From Neckera pumila (taxonomy: Eukaryota; Streptophyta; Bryopsida; Hypnales; Neckeraceae), in NCBI GenBank assembly GCA_963969595.1, contig OZ018414.1:24039660-24103659 (forward strand): DNA of 64,000 nucleotides. The letters run 5' to 3'. Below the pieces are notes generated by a model. It saw only the letters and a list, made by a program, of their open reading frames with translations. It searched no databases and was not told the origin of the DNA. Made by a program: the position numbers and the translations under genes. Shown here one piece after another: positions 1 to 13,527 of the stretch (positions are counted from its first letter, which is position 1; each line of letters begins with the position of its first letter).

Positions 1-544
1 TTTCCCCATGATTGAAGCTATAGATGAAAAAACTTGCCCATTGTTTTGGGCCTATAATTTTGTCTTTTGTGACTTCTTCTATCCAATAGGGGATTTCTAA
101 CTCTAAATTTCCAAATTCCATAGAAAACAGTTTGTTCTTATACTTTTCAATTGACAAAAATGTAAAGCCAAATTTTTTTGTCTTTCCCATTCCCTATGAA
201 GGCTCATAGCTCACTACAATAAGGAAGCAGGTACATAAAGCACCCATTTATGAGTTGGAAATCAATTTCGAGAAGTCAAAATTCTTGAATATTTTTTAGA
301 AAATTTTCCTTGAAAGACAAGTGAAATTGGCATCTAACCTATGTCACTCCTCAAAATATATACTAGTTGTATATTACTGGTGCAATGAGAGGGCAAAGTT
401 TCCAAATACTGTACATTTCAAGAGGTGGAGGACGTTATGGACCGAGCGTTTTGTGGACCTCTACCTTAGTATGAGGGAGTCCAGGGGTCAAACTCCGGGC
501 TTCGGATCTTCTTATGTCCATTTTATAACCCCGGCGGGGATTTC
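1..544. other. Intergenic, nothing recognised
   Basis: AT-rich DNA that becomes more GC-balanced after about 410. One 75-codon frame (321-548) has no recognisable similarity. Confidence 0.5.
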
Positions 545-554
545 ATGAGAGTGT

Positions 555-604
555 TCGGGGGTCTGTCCGGGGGTCAATTCGGGGGTCAATTCGGGGGTCA
601 ATTC
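555..604. repeat. 12-bp G-rich tandem repeat upstream of the peroxiredoxin-like gene
   Basis: A CGGGGGTC core is repeated, three of the copies as GGGGGTCAATTC. It lies 175-225 bp before the chosen ATG, in the open upstream frame. Confidence 0.85.
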
Positions 605-778
605 TCCCTATTCATTGCTCCTGTAATGCCAAGTGGAGTCTTCTCTGACCAACAAGTCATGATCCTCACATCTGGTTCTTTCCTAGATACAGTTTCTGGT
701 TTCCTAGATAAAGAGGCACATCTCCCTCGTCCCAAAGATTTGCAGTGGAGCATTAACCACAAACTGGGACATACAGCC

Positions 779-3700
779 ATGGCCATGACCTTGGCTATGG
801 CAGCTATGGCGACCACTCTTGTTCAGCCCTTCTCCCGTTCATTTCCACTCTGCCGAAACACCGCTCCTCATGTTTCTCGGACATCGAAACTCTCGTTACA
901 ATCGAAGTTTACAGCATCTTCTTCGTTTTCGTTTTTGAGTGATTCTCTGGCTCGCCAATTTGCTTTCACGAGACGCGTTTCGAGGCGGAAGCTCGTCGGG
1001 GTTGTCCAGGCGAAACGAATGGCGTCGTCAGAGACTGCTACTACTCGCGCTCCGGATTTCAAGGTATCATGTGGCGGTGTATAAAATTATTTTTAAAGCT
1101 TCGGTTAATCGATCTCAGTAATGGTTGAAGTACGCGACAGTCTAAGTCAAATGCCGTCTAGTCTATTTAGCTGAGGCCTTGTGTGTTTTTATCAAGTCAT
1201 AATTTCATAGAAATTTGAAAGCAGAAATGGAAATTACTGTGTTGTTGACCTCATGTTGAGAAGTCCGATCTTAGGGAATCGGCTTGTGACGGACTTTGAG
1301 CTTCTGAGGGACTCGACGTTCTGAGGAATTAGATGAGATTGAGTCTACTCGGAGGTGTTATAACGGGCATTGGTTGAAGATTTTTTCATTGTTGTCATGG
1401 TGTGATAGAGGACTGTCGTGTGTTAATTATCCTGTCTATGACGTTCATCTTGTCTTATGACGATCGCACTTAGGGTTTCCTGAAGTTTCGCACATCTATT
1501 ATTGCTGCTAACTTAATGTTTGTGGATTTCTTTGCTGGAACTATTGCACCGAATGTTTTGGCATATGATTGAGACCAATTGACTTGTGAGCGATATCAAA
1601 ATTTTACATTTGAGATTGTGATAATTGACTGCATAGAGATGATGCAAAGTTTTAATCCATGAGTGGCCTTCAAAGTTCTGTCCAATGCGTATGTTCTCGT
1701 ATATGAAATAAACTTTTAATTGGAACTTTCTTAGCGTATGGTGATTGGAGATCGGACAGTTAGCTTGAATATTTTGTGACCGTATCGACTTTTGGAACTA
1801 TAGGGGGACCTCTAGTATTTCTGTTTTGCAAGAGAAGCATTGGAATTTTTGGATGGATAAACTAACCCTTATTTTACTGGTGGATGGATTATCTGTGTTG
1901 CTACAGCTAGTGGAGCCTTTAACTGGAAAAACATGGGAATTGGAGGAATTTGAGCCTTATCCAGCTCTGTTGGTAATTTGAAATTTCCTATCTGTGAGAT
2001 GTAGACTTTTGTCTTTTCTTATGAGAACCTCATGACAGGCACTTATCAGGATTTGCTTCCTTGTGCAATCTTCGTCTCTCGATTAGTGCTACTCATTTTT
2101 GGATTGAGGAATTAACTTTTGGATTCGACTTGATGCTTATCTGAACGTTTTTTGATTCAGGTGATGTTCATCTGCAACCATTGCCCATTCGTGATCCACC
2201 TTAAGGAAGATATTGTGAAGCTTGCAGCCAACTATTTGCCGGTAGAATTCCTTGCAAAAGATTTTTATCATGCGATGATTTTTATCTGGTGTACTTTGTT
2301 TGACTTTTATTATTTCTCTTCCCCTTTCTATTTGCTCTCTTCTTACCTGCTCATGATTCTCTAAATGTGGATCAGTTCTCACAACTCATTTGATGTGTTT
2401 CTGGTGTGATTTTGTTTGCAGAAAGGGCTCGCAATAGTGGCTATATCTTCAAATTCTGTTGTTTCACATCCAGAGGTAGGTGCCTGTAGATAACTACATG
2501 GATCAGAGGCTCCATTTGTGAAGGAGTGTGGAAGTTTGTCAACTAGCTTGTACCTTGTCTGCCAATCTGTAAGGAAACGTTTGCTGATAACGTAGTGCCC
2601 GTGCCTGATTTATGTGTGGAAAGCGCAGGATGGCCCTCAATTTATGGCCGAGGAGGCTAAAACCTATGGATATCCGTTCCCATATTTGTATGATGAGGTA
2701 ATACCCTTGGCTTTGCAACTTTCTGGTCATGTATAGAATTTTGGATTTTGCAGTTTTTTTCTCTGGGTTGATTTGAATTAGAAAAGGGAAGATATTGCCT
2801 TCGTGATAGTTCAAGATATTACCTTCGTGACATGGTGAACTTTGAATTTCAGACCCAAGAAGTTGCGAAGTCGTATGGAGCTGTTTGTACACCTGAGTTC
2901 TATCTGTACAAAAAGGTATACTGCTCTGCATTTTCTTATGATGAGCATTTTTGAATTTAGAGCTGAGAGTAAGAAATCATATTATGGCAACGGCTTTAAT
3001 TGTGTTTCGCTCAGTTCTGGATGGGAGTCTGAAGGTTTTGAAGAGCTAAGGTGGATATGCGTCTGATAAATTAAGAGTTCTTGATGTGTCTGTCGTCACC
3101 CATGCTTACATGAAGGACTTTTGTAGATGCATTCAACGTTTGCGAATGTGTATGTCTCTTAATCGTTGTGGATGAGCCCTTGGCGGAATTTGTGTAGGCC
3201 AGACATTTCATTGTACTCCTTTACAGTCATTTTAGTGAGGCATATCAATTTTTTGTAATGGATTTCATCTTCAACTGATTGATGGGTTCCACTTATGATC
3301 AGGATGGGCGGAGACCCTTTGAATTAGCCTATCATGGTCGATTTGATGAGTCCCGGCCTCGCAGTAACGTTCCAGTTACCGGCAGGTGAGCATTTTATCA
3401 TTTGTGTTTACTTGTGAAGATCGATAGCACTGGACCAGAGACCATTGAAAACTGGTCGTAACTTCCGTAAAACATCATGGTTTTTTAGGTTTCATTGGGG
3501 GGGTTCTCCATGTTACTCACAAATTTCTGCTTCGTTGGCTCAGGGACATTCGAGAGGCAATAGATTGCGTTTTATCAGCAAGGCCCGTTACTGTTCCGCA
3601 AAGGCCAAGGTACTATCCCACTGAATCACTTAGCGGTCCCAAGGCTTTTACTTTTTTATTCGCGAAGCAGATTTGTAATTGTTTTTAAACAGAAGTTACA

Positions 3701-4257
3701 TTAAGAACGTCTCAAGTATTTGAGTTCAATGTTGAAACAATATTTAATTGGCAATATGGAGTCTAATCTAAATATTGGGCCCTCATCACTAATCAATTTG
3801 GAGTCAGCACTAGATAGTTCAGTATTAAATTTCCAGTAATCGGAAATGAGATATAAATTCAATGGATTTATATCTCATTCAAGATGAATTTCAATGCCAA
3901 TTTCTATACTGAGTCCTCTTTCCTAATGTGATTCGTCAGGATGGCTCCACCATATTATAATCATTAGTTTATTGACATATCATTTCATAACTAGATGCCA
4001 TCATACTTGAGAAATGCAACTCTGAAAAGGAAATATGTCCCAGATTTCTATTTATTTAATTTTCGACAATTAAGAGTTATAAGAGGTCTCTTCGTCTACA
4101 AGCCGTTTAAAACAGGATTACATATTTAATTAATATGGAACAGAAATTCATTAGTTAATGATGGAGTTTCATCTTTCAATGACATCTTCAAGTGTGCTTT
4201 TGCAGCGTTGGATGCAGCATCAAATGGGCCCCCGACAATACCTCTAAAGCACGTTAA
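779..4257 (+). CDS. Thioredoxin-fold peroxiredoxin-like-1 protein, probably plastid-targeted (9 exons)
   Basis: Seen: nine exons join in frame with GT-AG introns: 779-1063, 1907-1972, 2161-2241, 2422-2475, 2629-2697, 2853-2915, 3303-3385, 3544-3609 and 4206-4257, giving 272 residues. Residues 1 to about 80 are Ser/Arg-rich and lack acidic residues, as in a plastid or mitochondrial transit peptide. The catalytic-type CNHC pair is at residues 122-125 (VMFICNHCPFV), and VCTPEF (196-201) carries the thioredoxin-fold cis-proline. The C-terminus reads SVGCSIKWAPDN. Known: this matches the plant and cyanobacterial PRX-like-1/AhpC-TSA group of the thioredoxin superfamily, proteins of about 200 residues plus a targeting peptide. 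Inferred: a thiol redox role in an organelle; the substrate is not known to me. The start at 779 was chosen because it opens a MAMTLAMAAMATT transit-like stretch. The frame stays open upstream to an ATG at 545, so an earlier start is possible. Exact ends of exon 1 are the least certain part. Confidence 0.9.
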
Positions 4258-5050
4258 GGATAAGAGACATTACGTTGTGTTGGCTATTGTTGTGTCAGTT
4301 AACCTTTAACCCCTAATGACCCCAGCGACCATTTTCTGGTCGCTACCCCTTTTTTTGAGCTTGCCGTTCTCAAATTTTAAGTTTTTCTTAAAAATTAAAG
4401 TTTATTTCTAGAAAATAGACTCTGTTATGAATCTATAGGTGGTAGTTTCATCAAATTCTGCTTTGTGTAGTTTACAGCTCATTTTGTGGGGTTCAGTTAG
4501 GGCATGGACTAAAAGTAAGCCAACCAATGTGATTCTTGCCCACTTCAAAGATCAGATCCACTTTGAGAAGGGCATATCCAAGGAGTTTATGAAGAAGACA
4601 AGTGTCCCATTCTTTTTTTTCTTACAAACACTACTCTCATTTTAGTGACTATCGTGCATTGCAAGCTCCACCATGAATTGAAAATGCGTGGAATGTTGTG
4701 AAATTTTACATGTACATTTTCAATTGTCTTTTCACTAAGCACAAATAAGGCATCATTTTAAAATATTGTTACAAAGATGTGCTCCTTCTAATTGCATTGC
4801 CTTATATTTCCATTGACCCAAATAAAACTTCAAACCTAAAATATCTCTTCAACTGTGTAATCCAATAATTTGAAAATCTTAAAATGTTCACTTTTAATGT
4901 GAACTTCAAAATCTTACGGTTATATTCTATCCAATCTCAAGAAAAAATGGGCAATGAAATTGCTCAAATTCTTTGTAGTATTAGCCTATATTGAAAATAC
5001 ACCTTTCTTGGGTCATTCGGGATTAAAGGACATGGCCCGCTTTACCAAGG
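4258..5050. other. Intergenic with repeat fragments
   Basis: TTAACCCCTAATGACCCC at about 4307 is a lone end of the TTAA repeat family. About 4396-4475 matches 53288-53395 (a GAATCTA and TTTGTGTAGTTT stretch), another dispersed repeat. Confidence 0.5.
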
Positions 5051-5975
5051 TTAACTCTGAAAAGACCATTGTCCCCTGGGGGGATAATTGGAATTTGGAG
5101 CAAGTATTTGTGGTCTCAATTTTTATCTTGATTTTTGGAAACATTTTTTGAAGATAGAAAAATTGATTAGCTTTGTGGAAATACAATTTTTCTTACAATT
5201 AGTGTCGAGAATAAAAGTTATGTCCAAATAAGTTCAAAACAGGGAAAAAGAGGCAACCAAAAAGAATTCAAGAATTTGAATTTATTTATTTTTTCTTCAT
5301 AGATTATATTTTTATCTACATCAAAAGCTTTGATTCCTTCTATTTGGATTTATTATGAGAAAGTTATGCTTAGTCTTGTTTTTTTGGCAATTAGGGCATT
5401 TTTTTGAAAAAATTACTAGTAGGATTCATTTCCGAATGCATTCATTTTACAATTTTTCAGAAAAAAAAGGTTTTACATGGTTTAAATTTGCTTGCTAGAA
5501 CAATCTCACCATTACAATTAGTGCGTTTTAATTCCATCTTAGAGATATTAATAACTTAGATTTTCCTTCTGTCTCCTATCTATTTCTACTTAACAATTTT
5601 GTAAAGAATGAAAATTAAGTTTTTTGGAATTTTTTTCCTAGACTCTCAATTCAATTCTCCACCATAAAGATTTAAAGCTCAAAATTTTGTAGAGCAAAAA
5701 ATTAAAGTTAAGAAGGTCCAAAGTCAAATAATTTGATCTCACAATGTGCTGAAAAACTTGTTTTTTCACTTTAAGTGTAGATATCTTGCAATTTATGTGG
5801 TCAAAATTTTTGAAATTTTTTCCACACATTTTTATACTAGTTAGGTGTAAGATTCTATGGTTAGATGTTAAAGAAAAAATAATATTCAAATCAGTTCTTA
5901 CTCTTTGTTATAGAAATGGCAGTTTTGAGTGTTTTTTGACAAAACAAAGGCCTTGATTCTTTAGGGGCTGATTAA
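5051..5975 (+). mobile_element. TTAA-bounded 0.9-kb repeat family, copy A
   Basis: It is bounded by TTAA at both ends, with degenerate terminal CTCTGAAAAG and CTTTAGGGG. Landmarks shared with the other copies: AAAGTTATGTCCAAATAAG, CAATCTCACCATTACAATTA and TGGCAGTTTTGAGTGTTTT. No coding capacity is seen. Confidence 0.75.
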
Positions 5976-6832
5976 GGTAGTCGTCAAAATTGCTCCAATT
6001 ATTGGATCAATGGGTGCATTTTTAATTTCTACAATGAACAATGAAGTCATCCATTGACAAAATTTCAACTGCATCTTCCTATAAAGATTAAGAAATTTTA
6101 TTTATATTAATTTAAAAAATAAAATTTAAGTTGTACATCTAATGGAAAGAAACCCAATGAATTATAAGAAAGGTAGCTATTTAGGATCATATATGAATGA
6201 ATAACATTTCACTCAATAAAAATTTTAAATTCTAGAAAATATTGATTATACAGTTTCAAAATGAATTCTCATTTCCTTTACTGAAGAGTTTTAAAATTTT
6301 TGTAAATGCGTTAAGAAGTTTTTCACCAATAAATGCGATTAAATTGTTAATCATTTCTTTTTTTAAATCTTAACATTTTATTTTATGCAAGTGCTTTGCT
6401 TGTACTAAAAAATGTCCAATTTTTATTTTAAATTTATTATTTCCTAATTAGTTATGACAGTTTCTTAAGTGTATGAAAACTTCTAAGAGCCACTAGATGG
6501 GAATTTGCATGCATGAATTTAGTCCATGAAGAATAGTTTTTGTTTTATTACAAGTGATCCTTAAACCCTTCAAAGAACAAACTCATTGATTTGGATTTAT
6601 ACACAATCTTCAAATGTGTATTTTTTTATTTTTTTATTTTAAACCTCAATACAAATTTTGATTGAAAGTTTGAGTTTGTAAGGTGTAATTATACTATATT
6701 GTAGATTGACTTCAAATGAAGTATCAATTGCACATATTAATTCTAGAATGATGCAACCTCCTATGAGGAAGATAGTCACCAAAATATTCCAATTATTGGA
6801 CGAATAAGTGCATTAATTCATTATTTCTATAG

Positions 6833-7749
6833 TTAACCTCTAAAGGCCCAAGGCCTTTTTTCTGCCAAAAAACACTCAAAATTGTCATTTATATAGCAAA
6901 GAGTAAAAAAAATTGAAATTTTTATTCTTGCACATCTAACTATAGGATCTTACACATAACTAGTATGAGAATGTGTGGAAAAAATTTCAGAATTTTTGAC
7001 CGCATAGATTGCAAAATATCTGCATTTAAAGTGAAAAATACAAGTTTTTCAATACATTGTGGAACTAGATTTTACGACTTTGAACATTTTTAACTTAAAT
7101 TTTTGGCACTCCAGAGTTTTGAGCTTTAAATCTTTATAGTAGAAAACGGAGTTGAGAATCTAGGAGGAAAAAAAAAATCCTAAATAACTTAATTTTCATT
7201 ACTAAAAAATTGTTAAGTAGAAGTAGGTACAAGATAGAAGGATCATCTAAAATATTAATACCTTTTATATGGAATTATAAAGCACTAATTTCAATGGTGA
7301 GATTGTTCTAGCAAAAAAACTAAACCTTATGGAGAATGTTTTTTTGAAAAATTGTTAAATTCAAAAATGAATCTTAGAAGTTATTTTTTTCATGAAGATA
7401 CTCTAAGTGCCCGAAAAACAAGATTGTCCATAACTTTCTCATAAAAAGTCCAAACAAAATGAATCAAAGCTTTACAGATAGAAAAAAAAAAATATATATA
7501 TATATATGAAAATAAAAAAATAAAAAATAATAATTTTTTTTTTGTTGCCGCCCGTCCCCTATTTTGAGCTTATTTGGGCAAAACTTTTTTCCTGGGCACC
7601 GATTGAAAAAAAAATTTATTCCCATGAAACTTACCAATTTTCCTATCTTACCAAATTTTTTTGGAAAATCACAACAAAATTCCAATTTGTAGGTACCTGC
7701 CTAAAATCCCATTTGTCCCTCAAAGGGACAATGGGCCTTTAGGGGTTAA
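6833..7749 (-). mobile_element. TTAA-bounded 0.9-kb repeat family, copy B
   Basis: It runs TTAACCTCTAAAGGCCC to GGGCCTTTAGGGGTTAA, with the best preserved terminal inverted repeat of the family. It lies inverted relative to copy A, with about 860 bp between them. Confidence 0.8.
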
Positions 7750-8160
7750 TCTTGAGGTTTGCAGAGTCTTTATAGGATAAAGGTGAAGAGAAAATACAAA
7801 TTAAATTGAAGCTTATGGGTTTAAAGTAAGTCTTAGACAATATAGATGCATTCCTTGCAATCCCATAATAATGACAAATCCACAAACATTTCTCAATGAC
7901 TCAATATCAACTTATTTACAATATGATCATGAAAAATATAGTTTTTTCAAAGGTGCCAAGTTCTGTTTTGGGAATATAGATGCCAAATGATACAATTTTT
8001 TTTAGTGCAATAAATTGCATTAAGCAAAATCCATAATTGCCAAGACATAATGGCTACTGTAATGAATATTTGTATGCTACATATGCCATCTTCTATGGCT
8101 ATTTTGATATTTTGCGTTCTATGAAGTCTTAGTCCTATTACAATAGAAAATATTATTTCG

Positions 8161-8990
8161 TAATCCTTGAAGGATCAAAGTGGATTTCCAATAGGCTCCT
8201 ATGGTTTCAATTTTTGTTGTGATTTTTGGAAACTTTTTCATACTATAATTTTTATTTTTATTGGTGCTTAAGAGCAAAAGTTATGCCATCCTAAATACAA
8301 TTTTTATCTCACCAAACAATAAAAAGATTAAAAAAATTGAAATGAAAAATTTTTAAAAATTATTTTTTATAGATCACATTTTTGTTTGTATGGAAAGATT
8401 TGATGCATTCCATTCGGATTAGTGATGTGAAAGTTATGGAGCACCTTGTTTTTTGTATAATCATAGCATTTATTGTATTGCCAATTCATTTTTGCATTCA
8501 ATTTTTAAGATTTAAACAAAAATCTATAAGGTTAAGGTTGAATGTTAGGACAATCTAACCGTGGGTTGAATGCTAGGACAATCTAACCGTGGGTTGATTG
8601 CTAGATAATCTCACCGTTTTTCTTCTATCTCAAAGGTTGGCTACTTAAATTTTTTGTAAACAACAACATTATTTTTTGACTTTTAACACAATTTTTTTTT
8701 GGTTCAAATTTTGTAGTACAAATAATTTAAGCTAAGAAGATTCAAAGTCAAATAATCTAGCCACATAAGGTGAAAGATATTTGTTTTCTTCACTTTAAAT
8801 GTGAATATCTTGCAATCTTTGCGACCAAAGTTTCTAAAATTTTTACACTAGTCTAGTGCAAGATCCTATGGTTAGACATGGGAAGGAAAAGAAAATCAAT
8901 TTTCAAAGATTCTTCTTTTGGTAATAGAATTGATAGTTTTGAGTCTTTTTGATAGAAAAAAGTCACACTCCTTTGCAAACTATAATTAAG
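8161..8990 (+). mobile_element. TTAA-type repeat family, diverged copy G
   Basis: Internal landmarks match copy A (GAGCAAAAGTTATGCC, GATAGTTTTGAGTCTTTTTG), but the ends have drifted. A 33-bp internal tandem duplication (AGGACAATCTAACCGTGGGT) lies at about 8545-8610. Confidence 0.6.
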
Positions 8991-11010
8991 GTAGCCAACC
9001 CCTTTCCAATCACCCTCCCATTTTTTATCAGTAGATTGATCCATTTGTAACCATAGCTTTGTAGGCCATTTGGTTCTTATTTGATTCTTCTATAATGAAC
9101 AACATATTGACATCTAATAAAGTTGCCATTGATAAAAAAATAAGCTTGCCTACTGATAAAAAAATAGGAAACCCTGACTTTTCCACCTCTTTAATTTTTA
9201 CTAATTCTACACTTGATGAAAAATTACCAAAAAATGGCAATCTTTCTATTTCCTCATTGGAGAAAATTTGCTCCTCCACCATTACTCAATCACACATATG
9301 CTGAAATGCTTAAGTGATCGAAAATGGGTTGGCTACCTTACAATTTTTCATTAATATTAGGCATTGTAAAGTTATAAAAGCAATAGGGCCCTCATTTGAT
9401 TGATTGCAAACTATCTATATATTGTCATTCAAATTCTACATTGTTTTGTTGTTTTTGTTTTTGTTTTTTGTTTTGTTTGGGTGTAAATAAAGAGAACTTT
9501 TCATTTTAAAGAAAGAGTTAGGTAGGAGGGTAAAAACTACCCATTAAGAGTATACTAGCTTCAGATTTCTTCTATGTAAATCAAAGCATTTTCTAGCAAC
9601 TTTTCAAGGAAAGAAGAGAGACATGAGACACATCAATCACAATTTGATTCATAAGTTTAAACTTAAATTGAATTAGATATGATTTTCCAAAGTTCACAAT
9701 ACTAAGGCGCTATTGAAGGCCATAGGTACTGCCACTAAATGTTAAACCCTAAAAGCCCAAGGGGTTTGGATATAATACAAATGTATTATATAATACAAAT
9801 TCTATAAATTTTTTGAAGTTTGAATTAAAGGAGATAATGTGAAGCACGAAAAGAAAATATCCGTACAGTCAATTTAAGTCTAAAATTTTTAGATTATCTT
9901 CAAATGAATTTTGAAGACACAACTTCAAAAATTCACCAAAAATATAATTTATTTAGACCAAATAAATCAATTTACAATCAAATAAAAAATAATTCTATCC
10001 TTAGCATTTGATTTATTTTATTGGTCAAAATTGTAGTTTCTATTGATTTGTAAAAAAATGCATAAGATCTAGTAATGAGCACCAACTCTTTCTCTAAATA
10101 ATAAATTTTTCAACACTAGGCAAATTATAAACATTTTGTGTTATTTCTCTTATAATTTTTGTTAGACTATAGCAATTTGAGTTTTGATTATAAATTTTGA
10201 AAGACAACCCAATCTTTCAAAAAAAAAAATTCGGCCCAAAAATGCTGCTTGAAGTCGGGCAACAGCCAAAAAATGGTCGCTTGAGCACATAGGGGGAAAA
10301 CAATTGTCAATCAATAGTGCAAATGGAGTTCAAAAATGAAGGCAGGCAAACCTTAAATTTGAACAACATGGTAGCCGTAATTGCTTAGGATGGCACAACG
10401 TGTCCCACCACTCATAACTCCACATTATTTACATTGAAATTTGTCTACTTCCAAACCAAACTTAGTCTCCAACTACTGATAAAATTGTGCAACAATAAAT
10501 CCCAAATGGCACCAATTTATCACCAAACTATTTTTCATTCCTATATATAGTAAGCAATCATGGTTCAGTAGTAGTGACAATTCTTAGAACATGGGTGAAA
10601 TATGGACATGCTATATAAATATAGTTATCTTACAACCAAGCCCAAGCCACAAGTGCTTTGCTCTAAGGGCATGGGAACCTAACATTACGAAAATTCTCAG
10701 CCTTCCGAAGGGCCGCTCCATAGTGACCAAACCAATCTATTAATCACCTGAGAATTAGTAGGGGCATATAGCTGCAATGCATTGTAAGAGTGAATTTTGC
10801 GAAAGACATCAAGACTCCAGTAATGAGGGTGTAGTAGAAGTCTATTTAATAATCGGCCACATGAGCATACATGGTGATTAATTGGGAATTTAATCAAATT
10901 CAATGAAATTAAACAAAATGAAGTGGATTTTCAAGCTAGTTGCTAAAAAAATTAGAGAACTCTTACATTTCTAACTAGCTTCTAAAGCCACTTAGTTTAA
11001 GGTATTTGAA
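8991..11010. other. Intergenic, no gene seen
   Basis: AT-rich, with T-rich runs near 9445-9480. The minus-strand frame 10903-10697 (APTNSQVINRLVWSLW) faintly recalls a pentatricopeptide repeat but is too short to call. Confidence 0.4.
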
Positions 11011-11512
11011 GATGAGAAGAGAAGCTCCTTAGATACACATGGGGTAGTAGGAGGTAGAACAATTCATGTGAGATATGTAATTTAGAATTTGTAGTTTCTC
11101 AACTGCTCATAATTAAATTTAAAGTAGGAATTGTGTTAAAACTAGAATTTTAGACCTCATTTAGACATAGTAGAATAATTTTTTTTCAAAAACTTTGAAT
11201 TGTATAAAGTTGGGTAATCAAGCTAGTTTTCATCTTCAAAAATCCGTTTGAGGCTTAGAGCCTCCAATAAAAATTTCTAGACAAAATTAGGAGAAGGTAT
11301 TTAAAAATGTCAAAGAAAAATCTCCCTTTCAACCCCTTTTAGAATTTTGTTTATAACTTTTTACTATATGCTTGAAACCTCAAACGGATTTTTGGAGACG
11401 AAAATTAGATTGAATCTCCAACTTTGTTTAGTTCAAAGTTTTTTGAAATATTTATTCTACTATGCCTAAAGGGGGTCTGAAATTCTAGTTTTTACACAAT
11501 TCCTGCATTTGA
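11011..11512. mobile_element. Foldback element, truncated copy
   Basis: The left arm starts GATGAGAAGAGAAGCTCC. Arms include TTAGACCTCATTTAGACATA inverted as TATGCCTAAAGGGGGTCTGA, and AAAAATCCGTTTGAGG inverted as CCTCAAACGGATTTTT. The right end stops near 11512, short of the terminal sequence seen in the 59.9-kb copy. Confidence 0.75.
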
Positions 11513-12229
11513 CAATGAGTGATTTGTATTCTAAATATCCCATACCATTTGAAGATTCACCATGGACAATTGATTTCTTTATAAAATCACCTCTTCACCC
11601 TTCTTTCTCACCAGTTGTCAATGAATTACATCATGATGCCACTAAAAGAAACCTTGATGGTAGATGTCTTTGGACTATTTTTGACATTTGCTTTTTTATT
11701 CATAACTTGATTAGAAAACAAGATATGCAATAATCAAAATTAAAGTACATTACAGTATTTGAATCCTGATCATTTAACTACTGGTACTTGGATTTCAAAC
11801 CATTGACAATCATCAGACATCGTGACTTAGGTGATTGACTATAGGGGGAAACAATATTTATTAAGCAAAGTTAAATGTAATCGTGGGGTGCTTTCAGTTG
11901 CTTTGGAGTGGCCCCCCAGAGGATTGAGAATTTCTCTAATGACACATAAATTAGACAACAAGAGGAAGGAGCTTCTAATTGCGTGCTTGTGAGAAAGCTT
12001 TTGGCTATTGAGTCACTAGAAGCAGGTTGCCGGTTCTTTATAGACTCTTGAATGCAATAACTCTCCCATAATCTTGAAGACCTTTACAAGTTCTGTACTA
12101 ATCAAAGCACATTATATAACAACGGTACATATTCTTAAAATCATTAGCAATAAGGCGGTTTGCTCTAAAATTGACCCTCTTCTTCAAATCAACCCTATAA
12201 AAAGCTATTGAATGGATATGAAGTGGTCC

Positions 12230-13121
12230 TTAACCCCTGAAGGCCCATTGTCCCTTTTGAGGATAAATGGGATTTTGGGCAGGTACCTACGGGTTGAAAT
12301 TTTGTTGTGATTTTTTGAAACTATTTTGGAAGAGAGAAAAAGTGCTAAGCTTTGTGAGAAAATGTATATTTTTTTCAATCGGTGCCCGGAAAAAAAGTTA
12401 TGTCCAAATAAGCTCAAAACAGGGGACGGGGGGCAACAAAAAAAATTTTAAATTTTTTTTTTCTTATAGATTATATTTTGTTTATAAAAAAAGCTTTGAT
12501 TCATTTCATTTGGATTTTTTATGAGAAAGTTTTGGACAATCTTGTTTACAGGGTATTTAGAGCATCTTTTTGAAAAAATAACTTGTAGGATTCATTTCTG
12601 AATGCAATTTTAACAATTTAAAAAAAAAAGTTCCATAAGGTTTAGTTTTTTTGCTAGAACAATCTCACCATTGAAATTAGTGCTTTTTAATTCCATATAA
12701 AAGATATTAATATTTTAGATTTTCCTTCTATCTCGTACCTACTTCTACTTAACAGTTTTTTTAATAATGAAAATTAAGTTTTTTGGGATTTTTTTTCCCC
12801 CTAGATTCTCAACTCAGTTTCCACTATGAAGATTTAAAGCTCAAAACTCTATAGTGCAAAAAATTTAAGTTAAAAATGTTCAAAGTCATAAAATCTAGTC
12901 CCACAATGTGCTGAAAAGTTTGCTTTTTTCACTTTAAATGCAGATATCTTGCAATCTATGCGGTCAAAAATTCTGAATTTTTTTCCATACATTTGCATAC
13001 TAGTTAGGTATAATAACCTACAATTAGATGTGCAAAATTCAATTTTTTTACTCTTTGCTATAGAAATGGCAATTTTGAGTGTTTTTTGCCAGAAAAAAGG
13101 CCTTGGGCTTGTATGGGTTAA
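12230..13121 (+). mobile_element. TTAA-bounded 0.9-kb repeat family, copy C
   Basis: It starts TTAACCCCTGAAGGCCC and ends GTATGGGTTAA. It contains the shared GCTCAAAACAGGGGACGGG and AATGGCAATTTTGAGTG landmarks. Confidence 0.8.
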
Positions 13122-13527
13122 ATGGACCACTTTAGTCATGGATTGAATCAAGAAAAAAAACACTCTTTATTGCAAAAGCCAATCATTGGCCTTGATTTCC
13201 TCAAATCAGTTTAGAAATTGCAAGTGGATGCATTTTGGAAGACCTAGGGTCACAGATAGGTACCTACAACAAAAGTCTTAGGAAATTCATAACTAATTCA
13301 AAAATGCTTCAAAAAATATGAAACCACTTGGATTATGTTTGGCATCTATTTTCTTTTCTCTGAAAAATAAGCTGAATTATTTCTATTTATGCAAACCTAT
13401 TAAAAAGACGGACCAACCCTTAAATGGTCACTTTTAGAGCATATTACCTTAGTCTCTGAATGATGATTGCACTCATAAAGAAATTGCTCCAGAACAATGA
13501 CCTATAGGAAGACCCATATGATATATT

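Noticed and set aside
10697..10903. Possible pentatricopeptide-repeat fragment on the minus strand
   Set aside because: Only one faint PPR-like phrase (APTNSQVINRLV), without tandem repeats or neighbouring exons.
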